The notes beneath the pieces are model-generated. The model made no database searches, was not told where the DNA came from, and saw only the letters and a list, made by a program, of their open reading frames with translations. The translations under genes and the position numbers were made by a program. Positions 23,108 through 31,681 of a DNA stretch of 44,144 nucleotides are shown piece after piece (the stretch's first letter is position 1; each line of letters opens with the position of its first letter). The DNA is from Capnocytophaga leadbetteri (lineage in GTDB: Bacteria > Bacteroidota > Bacteroidia > Flavobacteriales > Flavobacteriaceae). Location of the stretch: assembly GCF_003054025.1 (NCBI RefSeq), contig NZ_QBKG01000017.1, positions 1 through 44,144 of the forward strand, given 5' to 3'.

Positions 23108-25525
23108 ATGAAAACCAAATTATTAACAGTACTATTGTGCTGGGGAGTTTTTCTTTGGGCACAACCACAGGATGTTTCTGTAGTGTTTAAACAACCTGCT
23201 AAGCATTTCACAGAGAGTTTACCAATCGGTAATGGTAGATTAGGAGCTATGCTCTTCGGGAAAACAGATACCGACCGCATTGTACTAAATGAGATTTCGT
23301 TATGGTCTGGTGGATATCAGGAGGCCGATGACCCTGAAGCTCATACTTATCTGAAAGAAATTCAACAATTACTTTTAGAAGGTAAAAACTTAGAAGCACA
23401 AGCCCTACTACAGAAACATTTTATCGCACGAGGTAAAGGTTCGTGTCACGGTCAAGGTGCTAACTGCAGTTATGGATGCTATCAGGTATTTGCTGATTTG
23501 CTCTTAGATTGGAAAAATCAAACACTTGTGAAAGATTACAAGCGAACACTAAGACTTGATGAAGCTACAGCTATTACTACTTATACACGAGGTGATAACT
23601 CTATTGAGCAAGTAGCCTTTGCTGACTTTAAGAATAATCTTTTATGGATAAAAATTACAGGAACTAAACCCTTTGATTTGAATATTTCGCTCTTCAGAAA
23701 AGAAAATGCTACTATAAGCTATCAAAATAACCATATTACTCTTACAGGGGTACTACCTGATGACAAAAAGGAAGGCATGCACTTTGCCTCTGCTATAGAT
23801 GTACAAACTGATGGCAAAGCTGAAAACAAAGAAAAAGCTATAGAGATACAAGCTGCTAAAGAGCTTATACTCAAGATAAGTATGGCTACAAACTACCAAT
23901 ATAAAAATGGAGGGCTTAGTAATGTATCTGTTAAAGAAAAGGCTGAGAGCTATCTACAGCGTTGTACCTCTTCTTTTGAAGCTGCTCTTGCTGAAAGCAA
24001 AACTATTTACCAAGGTTTATTCAATAAAAATCGCTGGTATGGCAACGCAAATAGTAATACCTCACACCTAAGTACTTACGAGCGTTTAGAGGGTTTCTAC
24101 AAAGGTGACAAAGATGCTTTATTACCTATATTATACTACAATTTTGGTAGATATTTGCTTATCTCTTCATCGCGTGAAGGTCTTTTGCCTGCTAACTTAC
24201 AAGGTTTATGGGCTGAAGAATATCAAACTCCTTGGAATGGAGATTATCACTTGAATATTAATATTCAGATGAATTATTGGTTAGCAGAAGCTACTAACCT
24301 ATCAGAACTAACAGAACCTCTAAATCGTTTTACGAAAAACTTAGTTCCCAACGGATATAAAACAGCTAAAGCATATTACAATGCTGACGGGTGGGTAGCC
24401 CACGTGATTAGCAACCCTTGGTTTTATACTTCACCTGGTGAATCAGCAGTATGGGGCTCTACTCTTACAGGAGGCGCTTGGCTATGCGAACATATTTGGC
24501 AACACTACCTATTTACACACGATATAGACTTTCTCAAAGAATATTACCCTGTACTAAAACAAGCTACTGACTTTTTTGAAAGTCTACTTATCAAAGAGCC
24601 TAAAAAGGGGTATTGGATTACAGCTCCTTCTAACTCACCCGAAAATGCTTATTTACTACCTTCAAAAGGCAATAAAAAACAAGTTGGAAATACTTGTATA
24701 GCACCAACTATGGATATGCAGATAGTACGAGAGCTTTTTAGTAATACTATGCAAGCCGCTACTATTTTGGGGGTAGATAGTGATAAATTCAGCCAATGGA
24801 CAGATATTATCAAACATACAGCTCCTAATCGTATTGGAAAAAAAGGAGACCTAAATGAATGGTTAGACGATTGGGAAGATGCTGACCCTCATCACCGACA
24901 TGTATCGCATCTATATGGGCTATATCCTTATGATGAAATAACCCCTTGGGATACTCCTAAATTAGCAAAAGCTGCTGAGAAAACACTACAAATGCGTGGA
25001 GATGGTGGTACTGGATGGTCAAGAGCTTGGAAGATAAACTTTTGGGCACGACTACAGGATGGAAATCACGCCTTAGTTTTATTGCGTCAACTACTCCGAC
25101 CCGTAAGTTCAGAAATAACTACCGGACAAGTAGGTGGCTCTTATGCTAACCTATTCTGTGCACACCCTCCTTTTCAAATAGACGGTAACTTTGGAGGTGC
25201 GGCAGGTATAGCCGAAATGCTCTTACAAAGTCACGGGAAGCAAAATGTGATTCGTTTTCTACCAGCACTCCCTTCCCACCCTGATTGGGAAAATGGCGTT
25301 ATGAAAGGAATGAAAGCTCGCAATAATTTTGAAGTATCTTTCTCTTGGAAACAACACCAATTACAAGAAGCTACTATCACATCATTAGCAGGAGGAAAAT
25401 GCTACTTATTATTACCTGCAGGTAAAAGTATTTATCACCATAATACAATGCTCATAAAAGGCTCTAAAAAAGCTAAAGTAGTTAGCTTTGATACCTTAAA
25501 AGGAGAAAGCTATCAGATTCAGTAA
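23108..25525 (+). CDS. Glycoside hydrolase family 95, alpha-L-fucosidase type
   Basis: 805 residues with a signal peptide (1-18). GH95 enzymes invert alpha-1,2-fucosidic (or galactosidic) bonds. Equivalents of the Bifidobacterium AfcA catalytic set are present: N383 and N385 in [12 protein letters not shown]512 in SNSPENAY and D692 in FQIDGNFGG. Other family marks are [14 protein letters not shown] (38-51), [11 protein letters not shown] (60-70), [12 protein letters not shown] and [13 protein letters not shown] fucosidase fits an oral bacterium feeding on mucin or milk glycans. No SusC/SusD pair or other glycosidase is nearby, so it is not in a polysaccharide utilisation locus here. Confidence 0.93.
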   Translation: MKTKLLTVLLCWGVFLWAQPQDVSVVFKQPAKHFTESLPIGNGRLGAMLFGKTDTDRIVLNEISLWSGGYQEADDPEAHTYLKEIQQLLLEGKNLEAQALLQKHFIARGKGSCHGQGANCSYGCYQVFADLLLDWKNQTLVKDYKRTLRLDEATAITTYTRGDNSIEQVAFADFKNNLLWIKITGTKPFDLNISLFRKENATISYQNNHITLTGVLPDDKKEGMHFASAIDVQTDGKAENKEKAIEIQAAKELILKISMATNYQYKNGGLSNVSVKEKAESYLQRCTSSFEAALAESKTIYQGLFNKNRWYGNANSNTSHLSTYERLEGFYKGDKDALLPILYYNFGRYLLISSSREGLLPANLQGLWAEEYQTPWNGDYHLNINIQMNYWLAEATNLSELTEPLNRFTKNLVPNGYKTAKAYYNADGWVAHVISNPWFYTSPGESAVWGSTLTGGAWLCEHIWQHYLFTHDIDFLKEYYPVLKQATDFFESLLIKEPKKGYWITAPSNSPENAYLLPSKGNKKQVGNTCIAPTMDMQIVRELFSNTMQAATILGVDSDKFSQWTDIIKHTAPNRIGKKGDLNEWLDDWEDADPHHRHVSHLYGLYPYDEITPWDTPKLAKAAEKTLQMRGDGGTGWSRAWKINFWARLQDGNHALVLLRQLLRPVSSEITTGQVGGSYANLFCAHPPFQIDGNFGGAAGIAEMLLQSHGKQNVIRFLPALPSHPDWENGVMKGMKARNNFEVSFSWKQHQLQEATITSLAGGKCYLLLPAGKSIYHHNTMLIKGSKKAKVVSFDTLKGESYQIQ

Positions 25526-25541
25526 TATAATTTATAACCAA

Positions 25542-25581
25542 AAAATAGGCTGCCTGAAGATTTTTTCAGGCAGCCTATTTT
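25542..25581. terminator. Strong bidirectional terminator between GH95 and nrdA
   Basis: A 17-bp stem, 25542-25558 with 25565-25581 (core GGCTGCCTGAA / TTCAGGCAGCC), loop of 6. Confidence 0.92.
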
Positions 25582-25594
25582 ATTTTCTTTTTAG

Positions 25595-27250
25595 TTAGGC
25601 CTCGCAACTACTACAGTTTACAAAATTCATTATCATTTCTTTTGCTACAGACTGACTACGTTGGTAGTAAAGTGACTTAACTCCTAATTTCCACGCTTCA
25701 ATCATCACTTTATTTACATCTTTAATAGGCATTACAGAAGGAATATTGAGGTTTAAGCTCTGACCTTGATCTATGTAGGCTTGGCGCTGTGCTGCTTGTG
25801 AGACAATCTCCATAGGAGAAATCTCTTTAAAAGTCTTAAATACGTTCTTTTCTAGCTGAGTAAGCTCTTGCAAATGCTGTACAGAACCATTATTTAAGCG
25901 TATAGAGCGCCATACATCTTCATTATTAAGCCCTTTTTCTTCTAACAATTGTGTGAGATATTTGTTCTTACGCATAAAGTTTCCTTTTGATAAGCCTACC
26001 TTATAATAATTGCTTGAATAAGGCTCTATACCTGGTGATACTTGCCCTAATATAGCCGAGCTTGAGGTAGTAGGAGCTATTGCCATAGTAGTCGTATTTC
26101 TTCTTCCATAACCTTTTAACAACTCAGGCTCTCCGTAAATATGAGCTAATTCTTTAGTAGCTTTATCAGCTTCTTCACGAATGTGCCTAAAAGTGCGTGC
26201 ATTAAACTGAGTAGCTTCGAAGCTTTCAAAAGGTATCATATTACGTTGTAAGTACGAATGATAGCCTAATACTCCTAAGCCCAATGCTCTGTGGCGCATC
26301 GCAAACTTACGGGCTGCTTGCAGATAATAATTGCCTTTAGTCTTCTCGATAAACTCAGATAACACAGCATCTAAGAAGAAGACTGCTAATTTAACTGCCT
26401 TGGTATCTTTCCACTCATCAAAAAGTTCTAAGTTCATAGACGACAAACAGCAGATGAACGATTCTTCTTCGCTAGAAGGTAACATAATCTCACTGCACAA
26501 GTTGCTTGAGCGAATGAGCATATCTTTATCTTTATATACTTGTGGACGATTACGGTTTGCATTATCGGTAAACATAATATAAGGCAAACCTTTCTGTTGA
26601 CGAGACTCGAGTACACGTGCCCAAAGGCGACGTTTCTCCATATCGCCGTCTATCATCTCTTGCATCCAATAATCTGGTACACAAATACCAAAAAAGAGAT
26701 TTTGGATAGGAAATTCTACATCTTTTATCTGTAGAAATTCTTCTGCATCAGGGTGGTCAATGTCTAAGTAAGCAGCAAAAGCGCCTCGTCTTACTCCACC
26801 TTGTGACACTACGTCCATAGCAGAGTCAAAGAGCTTCATAAAGCTTACTGCACCACTCGACTTCCCGTTATCGGTTACCGCTGAACCTCTGCTACGCAAC
26901 TCACCAAAATAACCAGAAGTACCCCCACCTATTTTGGTTTGCATAATCACCTCGCCCAATTTATGCGTAATTCCTTCTATGCTATCAGGTACGTGTACAT
27001 TAAAGCAAGAAATAGGTAGGCCGCGTTCAGTACCCATATTAGCCCAAATAGGTGAAGAAAAACTAATCCACCCTTTGGTAATCATTTCTTTGAAAGCAGG
27101 CTGTAGCTCAGGCTTGTACAAACGGCGAGCCGCAGCGTGAGTAATACGATCTATCGCCCCCTCTACGCTTTCTCCTTTTAACAAATAGCCTCTGTTGAGT
27201 ATTTGTTCTGACTCTTCATTGAGCCACCATATATCTTTTTGTTCGTTCAT
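25595..27250 (-). CDS. nrdA: Ribonucleoside-diphosphate reductase alpha subunit, class I, no ATP-cone
   Basis: 551 residues. It reduces ribonucleotides to deoxyribonucleotides. Active-site residues: C82 in PISCFNVHV, N250, C252 and E254 in SSNLCSEIMLP, the partner cysteine at 267/268 in CCLSSMNLE, and the C-terminal redox pair C546/C549 (CSSC). It starts at the catalytic barrel and lacks the usual N-terminal ATP-cone of about 100 residues. In Flavobacteriia such NrdA proteins pair with an NrdB that carries the ATP-cone, so activity control may sit on the partner; that is family knowledge applied here. No nrdB is adjacent. A near-consensus promoter lies upstream. Confidence 0.93.
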   Translation of the reverse strand: MNEQKDIWWLNEESEQILNRGYLLKGESVEGAIDRITHAAARRLYKPELQPAFKEMITKGWISFSSPIWANMGTERGLPISCFNVHVPDSIEGITHKLGEVIMQTKIGGGTSGYFGELRSRGSAVTDNGKSSGAVSFMKLFDSAMDVVSQGGVRRGAFAAYLDIDHPDAEEFLQIKDVEFPIQNLFFGICVPDYWMQEMIDGDMEKRRLWARVLESRQQKGLPYIMFTDNANRNRPQVYKDKDMLIRSSNLCSEIMLPSSEEESFICCLSSMNLELFDEWKDTKAVKLAVFFLDAVLSEFIEKTKGNYYLQAARKFAMRHRALGLGVLGYHSYLQRNMIPFESFEATQFNARTFRHIREEADKATKELAHIYGEPELLKGYGRRNTTTMAIAPTTSSSAILGQVSPGIEPYSSNYYKVGLSKGNFMRKNKYLTQLLEEKGLNNEDVWRSIRLNNGSVQHLQELTQLEKNVFKTFKEISPMEIVSQAAQRQAYIDQGQSLNLNIPSVMPIKDVNKVMIEAWKLGVKSLYYQRSQSVAKEMIMNFVNCSSCEA

Positions 27251-27270
27251 AATTTTCCTTTTTCGGGGTG

Positions 27271-27300
27271 CAAAGTAACAGCTTTAAATCCGAATTACAA
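27271..27300 (-). promoter_or_regulatory. Promoter of nrdA
   Basis: Reverse-strand TTG (27300-27298), 19 bases, TTACTTTG (27278-27271); one mismatch from TAnnTTTG at the second base. Confidence 0.55.
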
Positions 27301-27365
27301 AACATAAACAAAACATAAGTTATCAACAAAGTTTTTAACAATCTGCTAAAAACCTCTCTTTTAAG

Positions 27366-27396
27366 TTGTAAGATTCAACTTTTAATTATACTTTTG
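27366..27396 (+). promoter_or_regulatory. Promoter of the SAM hydroxide adenosyltransferase gene
   Basis: TTG (27366-27368), 20 bases, TACTTTTG (27389-27396), 19 bp before the ATG. Confidence 0.75.
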
Positions 27397-27415
27397 CATT
27401 GTTATTCAAATAAGT

Positions 27416-28246
27416 ATGAAAATCATCACTCTCACTACCGATTTTGGGCTGCGCGACTATTCAGTAGGGGCAGTAAAAGGGGCTATTTACACCAAATGCC
27501 CTGATGCTCGTATTGTAGATATTTCACACTTAGTTTCTCCGTTTGATATTTTTCAGACTGCTTATATCCTCAAGAATGCTTATAAACACTTCCCTAAAGG
27601 TAGCACACACGTTATAGGAGTTGATGCCGAGCGCAATCCTGAAAAAAGACACTTACTAATGTTGCTAAACGGGCATTATTTCATTGGGGCTGACAATGGT
27701 ATTTTTAACCTATTAGCTGAAGAAAATGAGCCTATACAGCTATTTGAAGTAGCTACTGATATACCTATTACCCTCTTCCCTACCCTAAATGTATTCCCAT
27801 CAGTAGTTGAAAAAGTCTACAAAGGTCTTTCTCCTGAGCAAATAGGTGTTCCTACTGATAAATACCTAAGAGCTACTCATTTTAATCCAGAAGTTAGTTC
27901 TGATGGGACTTTTATCTATGGGGTAATTATTTATATAGACCATTACGGCAATGCTGTAAGCAATATATCTCGTTCTCTCTTTGAACGCATACAACAAAAT
28001 CGCAAGTTTGAAGTGATTTTTAAGATGTTTTCTTTCCGCAAAATTTACAATCAATATAGTGACATCATCAATTTCAACTGTCCTCCAGAATCGCGAGCTA
28101 CCCCTGATGGCGAAGGGATGCTACTTTTCAATGACCTTAACTACCTGCAATTCAGTATCTACAAAAGCGACAGACGCTCTGTAGGAGGAGCTTCTTCTCT
28201 CTTCGGAATGGACTATTATGACAGGGTATCAGTACATTTCTTGTGA
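27416..28246 (+). CDS. S-adenosyl-L-methionine hydroxide adenosyltransferase (DUF62 family)
   Basis: 276 residues. Family members cleave SAM with water or hydroxide to adenosine and methionine; fluorinase and chlorinase are relatives. The N-terminal TLTTDFGLRDYSVGAVKG (6-23) holds the conserved Asp, and VDISHLVSPFDIFQTAYIL and GADNGIF follow. The C-terminal half has VIYIDHYGNAVSNIS, the typical D-x-F/Y-GN motif. The extra loop that marks halogenases is not evident, so a hydroxide enzyme is likely. It is divergent from nrdA and has its own promoter. Confidence 0.9.
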   Translation: MKIITLTTDFGLRDYSVGAVKGAIYTKCPDARIVDISHLVSPFDIFQTAYILKNAYKHFPKGSTHVIGVDAERNPEKRHLLMLLNGHYFIGADNGIFNLLAEENEPIQLFEVATDIPITLFPTLNVFPSVVEKVYKGLSPEQIGVPTDKYLRATHFNPEVSSDGTFIYGVIIYIDHYGNAVSNISRSLFERIQQNRKFEVIFKMFSFRKIYNQYSDIINFNCPPESRATPDGEGMLLFNDLNYLQFSIYKSDRRSVGGASSLFGMDYYDRVSVHFL

Positions 28247-28263
28247 AGTTTAGGAAACTTTTT

Positions 28264-28293
28264 TTGTTTATTAAGTTTTTTATATTACCTTTG
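28264..28293 (+). promoter_or_regulatory. Promoter of the HlyD-family adaptor gene
   Basis: TTG (28264-28266), 19 bases, TACCTTTG (28286-28293), 38 bp before the ATG at 28332. Confidence 0.75.
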
Positions 28294-28331
28294 CACCCGA
28301 TTTTATAGTACAAATTAAGTTTTACTGACAA

Positions 28332-29411
28332 ATGAAAAAAGTAATTACCACAATTATTATTCTTGCCTTAATAGGCTTTATGGCATTCAAACTGTATTCT
28401 AACAAACAGAAAAATGCTGAAGAAGTAGCTATTGTTGCCCAAAAAGAAGCACAAGTAGCTGTACGTGCTGCACAAGTAGCTGAAGAAAACATAGCCGACT
28501 TATTCTCTGCCAATGGTACTTTTGTAGCTGAACAAGACCTTGATGTATCTTCTGAAGTAGGAGGTCAAATTATCAAAATCTTCGTAAAAGAAGGTGACTT
28601 TGTAAGCGCAGGACAGGTTTTGGCTCAAACTAAAGCCGATAGAACCAATGTACAATTAGAAAATGCTAAAGCAGCTTTAGAAACTGCTGAAAGCGATCTT
28701 AAACGCTTTGAAAGTGCTTTTAAAACTGGTGGTGTGACCGCTCAACAGTTGGAACAAGTGCGTTTGCAAGTTAAAAATGCAGAAGCTAACTACAATTCAG
28801 CTGCTATCATATCGGGCGATACCTCTGTACGCAGCAAAATAAGCGGTATAGTAAGCAGCAAAAAAGTAGAAGAAGGGGCTATGGTAGGAGCGGGTACTCC
28901 CCTATTTAACGTTGTGAATATTGACAATCTAAAGTTGAAAATCACTGTTGATGAAAATCAAGTAAGTAAGCTGACATTAGGTCAAACCATTAAAATTAAA
29001 CCTAGTACTATGACTAATGAGATAGAAGGTAAAATCATTTTTATAGCGCCAAAAGCTGACAGTGCTATGAAATTCCCTGTGGAAATATTAGTAGCCAACA
29101 AAGACAGAAAACTAAAAGCAGGTATGTATGCTACAGCTCAATTAGGGTCTGACACTCAATCTTCTACTGCCTTGGTAGTACCCCATTCAGCTTTCGTAGG
29201 TAGTGTGAGCCAAAATAAAATATTCAAAATTATCAACGGCAAAAATGCCCAAGGTGAGGATATACTACAAGCACAAGAAATAACCGTGAAGAGCGGTAGA
29301 AATTTTGGTAATAAAGTAGAGATTATCAGTGGATTAACTGCAGGCGAAAAGGTAATAATTAGCGGACAGATAAACATTGACAATGGTACACCCGTAAAAA
29401 TAGTAGAATAA
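28332..29411 (+). CDS. RND-efflux periplasmic adaptor (HlyD/MFP family), orphan
   Basis: 359 residues. N-terminal membrane anchor (about 4-22), then the biotinyl-lipoyl-like domain (LDVSSEVGGQIIKIFVKEGDFVSAGQVLA, in two halves), a short alpha-hairpin (about 95-140), a beta-barrel domain (KITVDENQVSKLTLGQTI) and a membrane-proximal domain ending ISGLTAGEKVIISGQ. Such adaptors bridge an inner-membrane RND pump and an outer-membrane channel. No pump or TolC-like gene is next to it; a strong terminator follows at 29435. The pump must be elsewhere, or this adaptor serves several. Confidence 0.9.
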   Translation: MKKVITTIIILALIGFMAFKLYSNKQKNAEEVAIVAQKEAQVAVRAAQVAEENIADLFSANGTFVAEQDLDVSSEVGGQIIKIFVKEGDFVSAGQVLAQTKADRTNVQLENAKAALETAESDLKRFESAFKTGGVTAQQLEQVRLQVKNAEANYNSAAIISGDTSVRSKISGIVSSKKVEEGAMVGAGTPLFNVVNIDNLKLKITVDENQVSKLTLGQTIKIKPSTMTNEIEGKIIFIAPKADSAMKFPVEILVANKDRKLKAGMYATAQLGSDTQSSTALVVPHSAFVGSVSQNKIFKIINGKNAQGEDILQAQEITVKSGRNFGNKVEIISGLTAGEKVIISGQINIDNGTPVKIVE

Positions 29412-29434
29412 ATTCAACACAAAAAACACACTGC

Positions 29435-29472
29435 AAAAAAGACGGTTCAGTAGCTACTGAACCGTCTTTTTT
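29435..29472. terminator. Perfect palindromic terminator after the adaptor gene
   Basis: 38-bp palindrome, 29435-29453 with 29454-29472 (core GACGGTTCAGT / ACTGAACCGTC), flanked by A and T runs. Confidence 0.93.
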
Positions 29473-29483
29473 ACGTTAATACT

Positions 29484-29513
29484 TTGCTAAAATAAAAAAA
29501 GACTGTACCTTTG
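29484..29513 (+). promoter_or_regulatory. Promoter of the 42-residue membrane protein gene
   Basis: TTG (29484-29486), 19 bases, TACCTTTG (29506-29513), 29 bp before the ATG at 29543. It matches the consensus in both boxes and spacing. Confidence 0.8.
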
Positions 29514-29542
29514 TGGCATAATTAACAAAAATAGACAAAATT

Positions 29543-29671
29543 ATGATACAGAAAATTAAAGATTTTTTCAGTACTGAATATGAACTGAAATTCAAAATGA
29601 AATTCTCAATAGGGAGTCTCCTCATTGTATTGTTAGTTATTGGCATAGGATTATGGTTCTTGCTAAACTAG
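29543..29671 (+). CDS. Small membrane protein (42 residues)
   Basis: ATG at 29543, stop at 29669-29671. The sequence begins MIQKIKDFFSTEYELKFKMK, a charged amphipathic head, then one hydrophobic helix (about 22-41, ending GLWFLLN). It has a full consensus promoter directly downstream of a strong terminator, so it is transcribed independently of the adaptor gene. It may be co-transcribed with nth (28 bp gap). Single-pass proteins of this size often regulate membrane complexes; the partner is unknown. No family recognised. Confidence 0.75.
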   Translation: MIQKIKDFFSTEYELKFKMKFSIGSLLIVLLVIGIGLWFLLN

Positions 29672-29699
29672 TTTTTCATCACTCAAATACATTAATAAA

Positions 29700-30329
29700 G
29701 TGAAAAAGAAAGAAAAGGTAAACTTTATCATTGATACACTCGAAAATCTTTATCCAGAAATTACTATACCGCTACAGCACAAAGATCCTTACACACTTCT
29801 CATTGCGGTATTGCTTTCGGCTCAGACTACTGATGCACGGGTAAACCAAATCACCCCAATACTTTTTGCAAAGGCTGACAACCCATACGATATGGTGCTG
29901 CTTTCAGTAGACGAAATCAGAGAAATTATCAAACCTTTGGGACTCGCACCTATGAAATCTAAAGGGATACACGGACTTTCGCAAATACTCATCGACAAAT
30001 ATAATGGCGAAGTACCACAGACTTCCGAAGCCTTAGAAGCACTCCCCTCAGTAGGTCATAAGACTGCCAGCGTGGTGCTCTCTCAGGCTTTTGGCATTCC
30101 CACCTTTCCTGTTGATACACACATACACCGACTAATGCACCGTTGGGGACTATCAGACGGCAGTTCAGTAGTGCAAACTGAAAAGGACGCTAAACGCCTT
30201 TTCCCTAAGGAAAAATGGAACAAGCTACACGTGCAAATCATCTTATACGGACGCGAATACAGTCCGGCGCGTGGGTGGGATATGGAGAAGGATATAATAA
30301 CCAAAACAATTATACAATCAAAAAAATGA
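29700..30329 (+). CDS. nth: Endonuclease III without the Fe-S cluster
   Basis: 209 residues from a GTG start. It removes oxidised pyrimidines and nicks abasic sites. The HhH-GPD core is complete: LLSAQTTDARVNQ (38-50), the hairpin LPSVGHKTASVV (115-126) with catalytic K121, and VDTHIHRLMHRWG with D139. The C-terminal four-cysteine [4Fe-4S] loop of E. coli Nth is replaced by YGREYSPARGWDMEKDIITK, and the protein has no cysteine at all. I believe cluster-less Nth is usual in Flavobacteriia. Its stop overlaps the bioA start (ATGA). Confidence 0.92.
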   Translation: MKKKEKVNFIIDTLENLYPEITIPLQHKDPYTLLIAVLLSAQTTDARVNQITPILFAKADNPYDMVLLSVDEIREIIKPLGLAPMKSKGIHGLSQILIDKYNGEVPQTSEALEALPSVGHKTASVVLSQAFGIPTFPVDTHIHRLMHRWGLSDGSSVVQTEKDAKRLFPKEKWNKLHVQIILYGREYSPARGWDMEKDIITKTIIQSKK

Positions 30330-31603
30330 ATTTACAAGAATGTGACGAACTACACTTGTGGCACCCTTACACTCAGCACCAAACAGCTGCCAAGCCACTC
30401 GGAATCGTAAAAGGTAAAGATGCCCTACTATGGGGCGAAGATGGCAAAGAATATATCGATGCGATAGCCAGTTGGTGGGTAAACCCTTACGGGCATAGCA
30501 ACGAACGTTTGGCTCAGGCTGCCTATAAACAGCTTACCCAGTTAGAACACGTACTCTTTGGAGGTTTTACTCATAAACCTGCCGTAGAATTAGCTGAAAA
30601 ACTGATTAGTATACTGCCTAAGAACCAGCAGAAAGTCTTCTTTTCTGATAATGGATCTACTGCTGTAGAAATTGCTATCAAAATGGCATTACAATACTTC
30701 TTCAACAAAGGTGAAAAACGCTTTACAGTTATTGCTTTTGAAGGAGCTTTTCACGGTGATACTTTTGGCGCAATGGCAGCTTCAGGTATTTCTTTCTTTA
30801 CCGAAGCTTTTCAAGAGCACTTACTGAAAGTAGTGCGTATACCCCTACCACAAAAAGGTAGTAAGGTCTCTGCTGAAGCCCTTAGAAAAGCTATTGCTGA
30901 ACATCAGCCAGCTGCTTTTATATTTGAAGCCTTAGTGCAAGGAGCTTCGGGTATGCAAATCTATTCGCCTGAAGATTTAGACGAACTACTAAACATAGCA
31001 CAAGCCAATGGGGTAATTACTATTGCTGATGAGGTAATGACAGGATTCGGACGCACAGGACGCACTTTTGCTTGTGACTACCTTAATCACAAGCCCGACA
31101 TTATGTGCCTTTCTAAAGCTCTAACAGGCGGTACTATCCCTTTAGCGGTAACGACTGCAACCCAACGTATATTTGATGGATTTTACAGCAATGATATAAA
31201 TAAAGCTCTTTTCCACGGGCATACCTTTACGGCTAACCCTACTGGTTGCGCTATTGCCTTAGAAGCTATTCGCATTTTAGAAAGTGAAGAGATGCAGCAA
31301 AACCTTAAGCGCATCGCTAAACGTCATCAGGCATTTGTAGCACATATTAGTCAGTATGCTTCAGTGGCCAATGCGCGTACTTTAGGAGTTATCTTAGCAT
31401 TCGACCTTAAAACTACCCAAAATACTGATTATTATGGTTCTTTCCGCAACAGACTTTATAATTTCTTCATTTCTAAAGGAGTTATTTTGCGTCCTGTTGG
31501 TAATATTATTTATATATTACCTCCTTATATTATCACTGATGAGCAGTTAGATAGAGTATATGAGGTATTAGAAGAAGCTATACAACTGTTTTCTAATCAA
31601 TAA
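30326..31603 (+). CDS. bioA: Adenosylmethionine-8-amino-7-oxononanoate aminotransferase BioA
   Basis: 425 residues from the ATG at 30326, which overlaps the nth stop; a longer frame from 30215 lies inside nth and is rejected. BioA makes 7,8-diaminononanoate with SAM as amino donor, in biotin synthesis. Motifs: LWHPYTQH (11-18), ASWWVNPYGH (48-57), FSDNGSTAVEIA (106-117), FEGAFHGDT (138-146), ADEVMTGFGRTG (234-245) and the PLP lysine K264 in CLSKALTGG. Other biotin genes are not in the window. A terminator shared with lpd follows. Confidence 0.94.
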   Translation: MNLQECDELHLWHPYTQHQTAAKPLGIVKGKDALLWGEDGKEYIDAIASWWVNPYGHSNERLAQAAYKQLTQLEHVLFGGFTHKPAVELAEKLISILPKNQQKVFFSDNGSTAVEIAIKMALQYFFNKGEKRFTVIAFEGAFHGDTFGAMAASGISFFTEAFQEHLLKVVRIPLPQKGSKVSAEALRKAIAEHQPAAFIFEALVQGASGMQIYSPEDLDELLNIAQANGVITIADEVMTGFGRTGRTFACDYLNHKPDIMCLSKALTGGTIPLAVTTATQRIFDGFYSNDINKALFHGHTFTANPTGCAIALEAIRILESEEMQQNLKRIAKRHQAFVAHISQYASVANARTLGVILAFDLKTTQNTDYYGSFRNRLYNFFISKGVILRPVGNIIYILPPYIITDEQLDRVYEVLEEAIQLFSNQ

Positions 31604-31624
31604 CAGCTTTGTAGGATATAAAAT

Positions 31625-31667
31625 AAAAAACTCCAAGTAGAGAATATTCTTTACTTGGAGTTTTTTT
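31625..31667. terminator. Bidirectional terminator between bioA and lpd
   Basis: AAAAAACTCCAAGTA (31625-31639) pairs with TACTTGGAGTTTTTT (31652-31666); the loop AGAATATTCT is itself self-complementary. Confidence 0.92.
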
Positions 31668-31681
31668 ATGATAATAATAAA

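Noticed and set aside
27251-27300. NrdR-box repressor sites before nrdA
   Set aside because: I could not find a convincing pair of NrdR boxes in the short upstream region.
30215-30325. N-terminal extension of bioA
   Set aside because: It overlaps nth in another frame, and the conserved BioA start is at 30326 with a classic ATGA overlap.
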